Part shown: positions 1 to 3,601 of the stretch, one piece after another | Numbering within the stretch: position 1 is the stretch's first letter | Layout: each line of letters opens with the position of its first letter | From: Dyella_B sp035508595 | GTDB lineage: Bacteria; Pseudomonadota; Gammaproteobacteria; Xanthomonadales; Rhodanobacteraceae | Direction of reading: 5' to 3' | DNA: 7,264 bases | Assembly (NCBI GenBank): GCA_035508595.1 | Contig: DATJMR010000078.1 | Coordinates: 1 to 7,264, forward strand | The notes under the pieces: model-generated | Seen by the model: the letters and a program-made list of their open reading frames with translations, nothing else | Told to the model about the DNA's origin: nothing | The model's database searches: none | Program-made: the position numbers and the translations under genes

Positions 1-104
1 CACTCATCGTGCTGGAAGCGCTCGTCAAGATCGGGATGGCAGACGTAGCCATCTTCGTCGCGATGAGGCATGCGTGCTGGGTCGAAAAGGATCTTGGTGC
101 TCAT
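1..104 (-). CDS. Start of a small phage gene, cut by the left edge of the window
   Basis: The reading frame opens with ATG at 102-104 and stays open to base 1, giving about 34 residues that begin MSTKILFDPARMPHRDEDGY. The start is well supported. The ATG overlaps the TGA of the preceding gene as ATGA, and GGAGG lies 4 bases upstream. The visible part is acidic and histidine-rich and has a single cysteine, with no domain I recognise. It is the last visible member of the chain of overlapping small genes that follows the reverse transcriptase. No function can be assigned. Confidence 0.75.
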   Translation of the reverse strand, partial: MSTKILFDPARMPHRDEDGYVCHPDLDERFQHDE

Positions 105-358
105 ACTTCCTCCGTCAGTTCGACAAACGCAGCCATGAACAGCATGAATAAGAGTTCTCCGTCCTTGGCCTGCGCGCGCTTCCCCAGCTCAAGAGTTGCC
201 GGCAGCAGGTCGAGGTTGTTTTGCTTTGCGAAGTCCCGTATGGCCTTCTTGAACACCACCATGTCTGCGGCGTACTGCACCCCTCGGATGTCGCGCGCAG
301 TGCGGCGTGCCTCGTACAGGCGCGCGGCCGTGGCCAGCGATTGCTCATCGGCGGTCAT
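101..358 (-). CDS. Small hypothetical phage protein, 85 aa
   Basis: I do not recognise the family. The protein starts MTADEQSLATAARLYEARR and ends in an acidic tail, FVELTEEV. The first half is rich in Ala, Arg and Lys and looks helical. A more hydrophobic stretch with several Met and Phe (GELLFMLFMAAFVEL) lies near the C-terminus. It is short and broken by charged residues, so it looks more like an amphipathic helix than a membrane span. I chose the ATG at 356-358 over an in-frame start 12 codons upstream, because it forms an ATGA overlap with the preceding gene and has a GGGAGAG ribosome-binding sequence 7 bases upstream. It in turn overlaps the next gene by ATGA, so all three are probably translated in a coupled way. 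Confidence 0.72.
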   Translation of the reverse strand: MTADEQSLATAARLYEARRTARDIRGVQYAADMVVFKKAIRDFAKQNNLDLLPATLELGKRAQAKDGELLFMLFMAAFVELTEEV

Positions 359-609
359 GCCACGACTCTCCCGGTGCCGGCGCATCGCTTGCAAGGCGTG
401 TCGCGCTTGCCGCCGCTACCGAAGCATGCAGGGCAGCCCTTTTGGCGCTCGCCTTCAGCGGCCGGCGCGAGCGGCCGGTAGCCCCGCACGAAGGCATTCG
501 CGTCCGCCGTCGCGATGTCGGCGGCAGCCTTAGAGGGAATGTCTCCGCTGGCCATGAGGTCCAGAAACCTCTCCTTGGCGATTTCTGCATGAATGGTTGC
601 TAGGTTCAT
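355..609 (-). CDS. Small protein with two CxxCxGxG zinc-binding motifs, 84 aa
   Basis: The N-terminal half (residues 1-45) is helical and Ala-rich and resembles nothing I can name. The C-terminus carries two motifs of the type found in the DnaJ cysteine-rich domain: CPACFGSG (Cys59, Cys62) and CKRCAGTG (Cys73, Cys76). Four cysteines in this spacing can bind one zinc ion. Small phage proteins with this pair are common and often sit among early genes. The role could be a chaperone-like or nucleic-acid-binding accessory, but this is not established. The ATG at 607-609 overlaps the TGA of the reverse transcriptase (ATGA), with AAGG 7 bases upstream, so it is likely translated with the RT. The frame is open further upstream inside the RT gene, but that longer start is less likely. 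Confidence 0.8.
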   Translation of the reverse strand: MNLATIHAEIAKERFLDLMASGDIPSKAAADIATADANAFVRGYRPLAPAAEGERQKGCPACFGSGGKRDTPCKRCAGTGRVVA

Positions 610-1913
610 GGGGTGACCTTGATGGAAATTTGGCGCCCTTCGAGGGCGTAGCTGAAACTGCGTTTGGTTGACGTAAGGGATTTCAGCCACGGTTGGCGCG
701 CAAGGATGCGCTGCTCCAATCGTTCGCTGTTGGCATGTCGCATGTGCCCCTGATAGCTAGCCCAGGTCGACGACAACCTGCGGTGGTCGGCAGGTGTGGC
801 ACACACCATCCGGTCATGCACGTGTGCCGATCTCCATGCCTGCAGCGCTTCATGTGCATGCTGCAGCACTCGCCGACGAACACGGGTGTGGGTTGGATAG
901 ACGATATAGCCCAGAAAATCGATGCCACTGCTCAGCGGCCGTAACCGCACGTCGGCCTTGAGTTTGAGCTGCAACGTTTCGCTGAGAAAGCGCTCAATCT
1001 CCTCTTTCCACTGTTCCAGTTGAGCGCGATCTCGATGGACCAGTACGAAGTCATCGACATAACGGATATATCGCTTGGCCTTCAGATGGTGCTTGACGAA
1101 TTGGTCCAGGGCGTCGAGGTAGACGTTAGCGAAAAATTGCGACGACAGGTTGCCAATCGGCAAGCCACAACCAGGCGCTGCATTTTCCAGGCGCTTGTGC
1201 GCCGGAACCCGCCGACGCTCATCAGCGGTCGAGCGATGAATAATGCCCTGAGCCTGCACTGGACGGCGCAGAAGTGCATGAACCACACGCATTGCGGTGT
1301 CGCTCAGGCCTGCGCGCGTTAGGCGCCCTTTCAACATCCGGTAGAGGGTTGGACGATGGATGCTGTTGAAGAAGTTATGGACGTCCAGCTGCAAATACCA
1401 GCCTCCACCCTGGCCACTATGCACCTGTCGCACGAACTGTTTTAGGCGATCGACAGCGGCATGCGTGCCTTTCCCTCGACGGTTCGCATAGCTGTCATGG
1501 ATAAAGGTAGGTTCGTAGATGCGTTCGAGCTGTGGAACCAACCAATGATGCACGACACGGTCAGCGAAGTCAGGCGCATGGATCTGTCTCGCCTTCGGCC
1601 GCTGCGCTATGAAGCAAACCGCTGGGGATGGTGACCATGTGCCAGCCTGCAATCGTTGCTGTAGAGCGATCAGTTGTTCAGCCCACTGCGACTCGAAAGC
1701 AAGCTGATTGTGACTTGGCCGCTTCTTACGTCGTGCCGCGCGCCAGGCGCTATGTAGCGCCTGGAACGTTACTCCACCCTGACACTCACCGGCCGGCACC
1801 GCACGACGCACCGGCCGCACACGGGCCCGGTTGTTGGCGTTGTTGTTGTTGAGGTTGCCGTTGTTCATGTTGACGATCCAGAACGAGCGGGAGGAACCCG
1901 CGTCCCCATGCAC
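606..1913 (-). CDS. Diversity-generating retroelement reverse transcriptase, reading frame includes the template repeat
   Basis: This is a group II-like reverse transcriptase of the DGR class. It copies the TR RNA into cDNA with errors at adenines, and the cDNA then replaces the VRs. Visible motifs, numbered from the GTG at 1911-1913, are: SYANRRGKGTHAA (141-153), the catalytic Asp177 in LQLDVHNFF, the DGR/retron-type LPIGNLSSQ (251-259) where other RTs have QGxxxSP, the active site YVDD (285-288), IDFLGY (331-336), and a thumb segment around GHMRHANS (389-396). The open frame is 435 aa, against about 330 for the Bordetella phage RT. Residues 5-42 are simply TR read in the same frame as the VRs. 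The RT domain starts near residue 49 (TFQALHSAW), with no ATG, GTG or TTG between TR and that point. Translation must therefore start at the GTG at 1911-1913 (just after a TAA), at the ATG inside TR (1866-1868), or at a GTG inside TR such as 1797-1799. None has a clear Shine-Dalgarno sequence. The function is certain; the start is not. Confidence 0.95.
   Translation of the reverse strand: MHGDAGSSRSFWIVNMNNGNLNNNNANNRARVRPVRRAVPAGECQGGVTFQALHSAWRAARRKKRPSHNQLAFESQWAEQLIALQQRLQAGTWSPSPAVCFIAQRPKARQIHAPDFADRVVHHWLVPQLERIYEPTFIHDSYANRRGKGTHAAVDRLKQFVRQVHSGQGGGWYLQLDVHNFFNSIHRPTLYRMLKGRLTRAGLSDTAMRVVHALLRRPVQAQGIIHRSTADERRRVPAHKRLENAAPGCGLPIGNLSSQFFANVYLDALDQFVKHHLKAKRYIRYVDDFVLVHRDRAQLEQWKEEIERFLSETLQLKLKADVRLRPLSSGIDFLGYIVYPTHTRVRRRVLQHAHEALQAWRSAHVHDRMVCATPADHRRLSSTWASYQGHMRHANSERLEQRILARQPWLKSLTSTKRSFSYALEGRQISIKVTP
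1743..1764 (-). repeat. Perfect 10-bp inverted repeat, candidate template-RNA spacer hairpin
   Basis: The plus strand reads CCAGGCGCTA, then TG, then TAGCGCCTGG: two perfect 10-base arms with a 2-base centre. In RNA this would fold as about 9 pairs with a 4-base loop. It lies 23 bases downstream of TR in the transcript, inside the first codons of the RT domain. In the Bordetella phage DGR, a structured RNA spacer downstream of TR is needed to prime cDNA synthesis. Here there is no separate spacer between TR and the RT, so this hairpin is the obvious candidate. The role is inferred; the palindrome is seen directly. Confidence 0.6.
1788..1901 (-). repeat. DGR template repeat (TR), 114 bp
   Basis: On the sense strand TR is 38 codons long. 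Codons 1-8 and 25-38 contain no adenine. The core, codons 9-24, holds all 22: ten AAC codons, one ATC and one ATG. AAC codons are the hallmark of DGR templates, because changing either A gives 15 possible amino acids and never a stop. The TR boundaries were set by gap-free identity with both VRs. At the 3' end TR continues with GAGTG where both VRs have CAGTG, a single-base difference that could mark the protected copy of the homing-initiation site. A 7-bp inverted repeat (1790-1796 with 1811-1817) lies in the adenine-free 3' part. TR lies 52 bases after the avd stop and inside the RT open frame. Confidence 0.96.
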
Positions 1914-1953
1914 TTACGACCCGGCCGCGCATCCCTTCGGTAGCAAAGCTTCG

Positions 1954-2388
1954 TCATGAATTGACCCCACGTTTCGGGGTGGCATGGGTACTCAGTGTCT
2001 TGGCACGCTGACCACGTGCTTGCACGTGATCATTCTGGCCTTTGGGGTGGATCATTCGGTTCCATCCTCCGACCTGCTGGCCAAGTTGGATGGCGCTTCG
2101 CATCAACGCTTCGAACTGCGCAAAGCTTGAAAACTGCCGAAGCGTTTGGCCCAGCTGCAATGCCAGCTTGAGATCATCAACCTCGTCCACCAGCTGCTCT
2201 AAGAGCACACCGCGCTGCGCCGGCTTGCGCGCGGCGCGGTTCGCAGTGGCCAGGACGTCCCAGGCACGCTTGCGCAGTTCGGCGCCGAACGTATACCGGT
2301 GCGCGCGCTGGAACCTAGCCGAGGCTTGCTCGATATCGCGGGCAAGGCCTTCGGCCAACCTGACGGCGGGTGGGAGGTTGAAGGTCAT
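1954..2388 (-). CDS. avd: DGR accessory variability determinant (Avd-like four-helix protein), 144 aa
   Basis: Avd is a small, basic, helical-bundle protein that forms a pentamer, binds the RT and the template RNA, and is required for mutagenic homing. The sequence fits this family: predicted helices throughout residues 5-109, the RxHRYTFGAELR segment (28-39) matching the family's Arg-Tyr...Gly region, and QLGQQVGGWNR (101-111) matching its conserved Gly-Gly-Trp end. Residues about 112-144 form a basic, likely disordered tail (KGQ, RGQRAK, PKR) beyond the usual core. The start at 2386-2388 is supported by AGAGG 6 bases upstream and by sitting 9 bases after the stop of the VR1 target gene. Its position between target and TR also matches known DGRs. 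The family was assigned by recognition, not by a search. Confidence 0.88.
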   Translation of the reverse strand: MTFNLPPAVRLAEGLARDIEQASARFQRAHRYTFGAELRKRAWDVLATANRAARKPAQRGVLLEQLVDEVDDLKLALQLGQTLRQFSSFAQFEALMRSAIQLGQQVGGWNRMIHPKGQNDHVQARGQRAKTLSTHATPKRGVNS

Positions 2389-2397
2389 CTCAGGCCT

Positions 2398-2970
2398 CTA
2401 TTGACCAAGGGCCAACCACTGACCGGCCGGCACCGCACGACGCACCGGCCGCACACGGGCCCGGTAGTTGGCGTTGCTGTTGCCGAGGTAGCCGTAGTAC
2501 AGGTCGACGACCCAGAACGAGCGGGAGGAACCCGCCTCATCCTTTGACCATGCGGTTTGCTGCTTAGTCCAGAAAGCGCCGCCAGTGATGCCAGGATGTG
2601 CTGATGTATCCACGCAGGGGTCGAACTTCGTGTAGTCGTTCAACTGGACGCCCTGGGCAGGCAGAGGGTTTTCCCAATCCGTGAACCCTGCATGCGAAAG
2701 CGCGCCGCAGAACGACTCTGCTTCATCGGGCGCAAATCTGTCATCTGCACCGGGCACGTTCTCGGCAGAAATCAGGTTGTGGTCCAGGTAATACGCCATC
2801 AGATGGTCAGTGGCGTCTGCGTCGGCCTGTTTGTCGATCGTGTAGAGCTTGGCGATGACATTGCCCATGCCATCCACGTAGAGCTTGGAGCGTTGGAGCG
2901 TGACACCATTCGGTGCAGTGAAGGTATCGCTGTCGTCGCTCATCGGCACTTCTTTTGCAACTGCGTTCAT
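2398..2970 (-). CDS. DGR target protein 1, DUF1566/C-type-lectin-like with VR1 at its C-terminus, 190 aa
   Basis: The C-terminal half (about residues 83-178) resembles the DUF1566/Lcl type of lectin-like fold seen in many DGR targets: SFCGALSHAGFTDWENP (86-102), GGAFWTKQQTAW (130-141), then the VR-encoded stretch from Ala146 ending RARVRPVRR. VR1 covers residues 146-183 and is followed by the tail QWLALGQ. Variable residues, at template codons 9 to 24, read V-V-D-L-Y-Y-G-Y-L-G-N-S-N-A-N-Y. Residues 1-80 form a separate N-terminal part I do not recognise. I see no signal peptide or membrane segment, so nothing shows how it would reach a surface. The start at 2968-2970 has AAGGA 7 bases upstream; a second ATG at residue 10 is possible. 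The gene lies between the VR2 target and avd, 9 bases from the latter. Its ligand is unknown. Confidence 0.88.
   Translation of the reverse strand: MNAVAKEVPMSDDSDTFTAPNGVTLQRSKLYVDGMGNVIAKLYTIDKQADADATDHLMAYYLDHNLISAENVPGADDRFAPDEAESFCGALSHAGFTDWENPLPAQGVQLNDYTKFDPCVDTSAHPGITGGAFWTKQQTAWSKDEAGSSRSFWVVDLYYGYLGNSNANYRARVRPVRRAVPAGQWLALGQ
2401..2415 (-). repeat. Small hairpin just downstream of VR1
   Basis: On the sense strand TTGGCC, a 3-base loop CTT, and GGTCAA can pair over 6 positions, one of them G-T. The hairpin begins 6 bases after the end of VR1, within the last codons of the target gene. In the Bordetella phage DGR, a hairpin or cruciform placed just past the VR helps target recognition. 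The position fits, but the stem is short and imperfect, so this could be chance. Confidence 0.3.
2422..2535 (-). repeat. DGR variable repeat VR1, 114 bp
   Basis: It aligns to TR without gaps, with 10 differences, all at sense-strand adenines of TR. By template codon: 9 ATC to GTC, 11 AAC to GAC, 12 ATG to CTG, 13, 14 and 16 AAC to TAC, 18 AAC to GGC (two changes), 20 AAC to AGC, 24 AAC to TAC. Codons 19, 21 and 23 remain AAC. The adenine-free flanks are identical to TR. The next bases are CAGTG, shared with VR2 but not with TR (GAGTG). Confidence 0.96.
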
Positions 2971-3000
2971 GAAGATTTCCTTGGGTGGTGGTGGAAATAG

Positions 3001-3017
3001 GCGGTGTTTGGCACCGC
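3001..3017 (-). repeat. Hairpin downstream of VR2, in the gap between the two target genes
   Basis: GCGGTG and CACCGC form a perfect 6-bp stem around a 5-base loop, starting 22 bases past VR2 in the transcript. It occupies the 63-base gap between the target genes, ahead of the AAGGA ribosome-binding site of target 1 (2978-2982). Only a short TATTT follows, so it is a poor intrinsic terminator. It may instead be the target-recognition hairpin for VR2, a weak attenuator between the two genes, or chance. Confidence 0.4.
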
Positions 3018-3033
3018 TATGACAAAGAACCGA

Positions 3034-3558
3034 TCACTGACCGGCCGGCACCGCACGACGCACCGGCCGCACACGGGCCCGGCCGTCGGCGCCGTAGTAG
3101 TAGAGGTTGCCGCCGTACAGGTAGACGACCCAGAACGAGCGGGAGGAACCCGCTTTCCCGCGTGTCCAGTTGGTGGGCTCGCCAGTCCATTCGTACGAAC
3201 CGCGTCCTTTGAATTGCGGAGGCAGCGCGGGTTCATGCCTGTGGAAATCGGTGATGTTGAAGCGCTCGTGCAGGGACGCGTAGCGCCAGTCATCGAAACC
3301 ACCGAGGCGAAAATCGCGGCAATACTGGGAGCCCTGGTCCCACTCGAGATCGTCATCGCTGACATCTTTGGCCCACATCAGGCCGGTGGAATGGTCGGTG
3401 ACGGCATTACCATCAAGAACAAGCTCGAAGCGTTCCGCATTCGTGGGTTTGATCAGCTCACTGGCCGACAGATCGATGATCTGACCGCCGGCAAGACTTT
3501 CACGCGCGACATGGATAGTGGCCTTTTTGATATGGATCGAGATGCTGGAACCGTTCAT
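3034..3558 (-). CDS. DGR target protein 2, DUF1566/C-type-lectin-like with VR2 at its C-terminus, 174 aa
   Basis: Residues about 50-168 fit DUF1566: GLMWAKD (59-65), WDQGSQYC (73-80), RLGGFDDWRYAS (84-95), SYEWTG (121-126), then the VR-encoded segment from Ala136 to Gly173. The stop codon comes one codon after VR2 (CAG TGA). Variable residues, at template codons 9 to 24, read V-V-Y-L-Y-G-G-N-L-Y-Y-Y-G-A-D-G. Residues 1-50 (MNGSSISIHIKKATIHV...) look like a short beta-rich N-terminal part. There is no signal peptide or membrane span. I chose the ATG at 3556-3558 because GGAG lies 6 bases upstream and it clears the preceding gene's stop by 43 bases; the frame could open earlier, at 3642, but would then overlap that gene. 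This protein is closer to a textbook DUF1566 than target 1. The two share little sequence outside the VR. What they bind is unknown. Confidence 0.9.
   Translation of the reverse strand: MNGSSISIHIKKATIHVARESLAGGQIIDLSASELIKPTNAERFELVLDGNAVTDHSTGLMWAKDVSDDDLEWDQGSQYCRDFRLGGFDDWRYASLHERFNITDFHRHEPALPPQFKGRGSYEWTGEPTNWTRGKAGSSRSFWVVYLYGGNLYYYGADGRARVRPVRRAVPAGQ
3040..3153 (-). repeat. DGR variable repeat VR2, 114 bp
   Basis: It aligns gap-free to TR with 14 differences, all at sense-strand adenines of TR. By template codon: 9 ATC to GTC, 11 AAC to TAC, 12 ATG to CTG, 13 AAC to TAC, 14 AAC to GGC, 18, 19 and 20 AAC to TAC, 21 AAC to GGC, 23 AAC to GAC, 24 AAC to GGC. Only codon 16 keeps AAC. The flanks are identical to TR and VR1. 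Three changes are shared with VR1 (codons 9, 12 and 13); the rest differ, so the two repeats were mutagenised separately. Confidence 0.96.
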
Positions 3559-3564
3559 TGGGTG

Positions 3565-3568
3565 CTCC
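3565..3568 (-). promoter_or_regulatory. Ribosome-binding site deciding the start of DGR target 2
   Basis: GGAG on the sense strand sits 6 bases before the ATG at 3556-3558. The longer alternative start at 3642 lies inside the coding sequence of the ATPase gene, so this site favours the 174-residue product. Confidence 0.6.
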
Positions 3569-3601
3569 GATGGCGGATGAAGTCCGGGGGAAAGATGGGA
3601 A

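Larger units (their letters stand above)
606..3558 (-). mobile_element. Complete diversity-generating retroelement cassette with two target genes
   Basis: All DGR parts are present in one direction: target gene with VR2, target gene with VR1, Avd-like accessory gene, TR, and RT. The three 114-bp repeats align without gaps and differ only where TR has adenine on the sense strand. A DGR does not itself transpose; it overwrites the variable repeats through an RNA-templated, mutagenic cDNA. The order target-avd-TR-RT follows the Bordetella phage BPP-1 layout, with a second target added upstream. Reading frames of all parts are intact and both VRs carry distinct mutation sets, so the system looks functional or recently functional. 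Confidence 0.95.

Noticed and set aside
1788..1932. A different frame starting with ATG at 1930-1932 directly after GAAGGG, reading through TR
   Set aside because: It is out of frame with the RT, stops at the end of TR (TGA in GGTGAG), and gives a Gln/Arg-rich product; the apparent ribosome site touches the ATG with no spacing.
1964..1980. Small palindrome ACCCC/GGGGT at the end of avd as a terminator
   Set aside because: The stem is only 5 bp, lies inside coding sequence and has no U run; chance is likely in this base composition.
1788..3153. Three near-identical 114-bp repeats read as insertion-sequence ends or a CRISPR-like array
   Set aside because: They lie in coding sequence, are spaced by whole genes, and differ only at template adenines; this is explained fully by DGR template and variable repeats.
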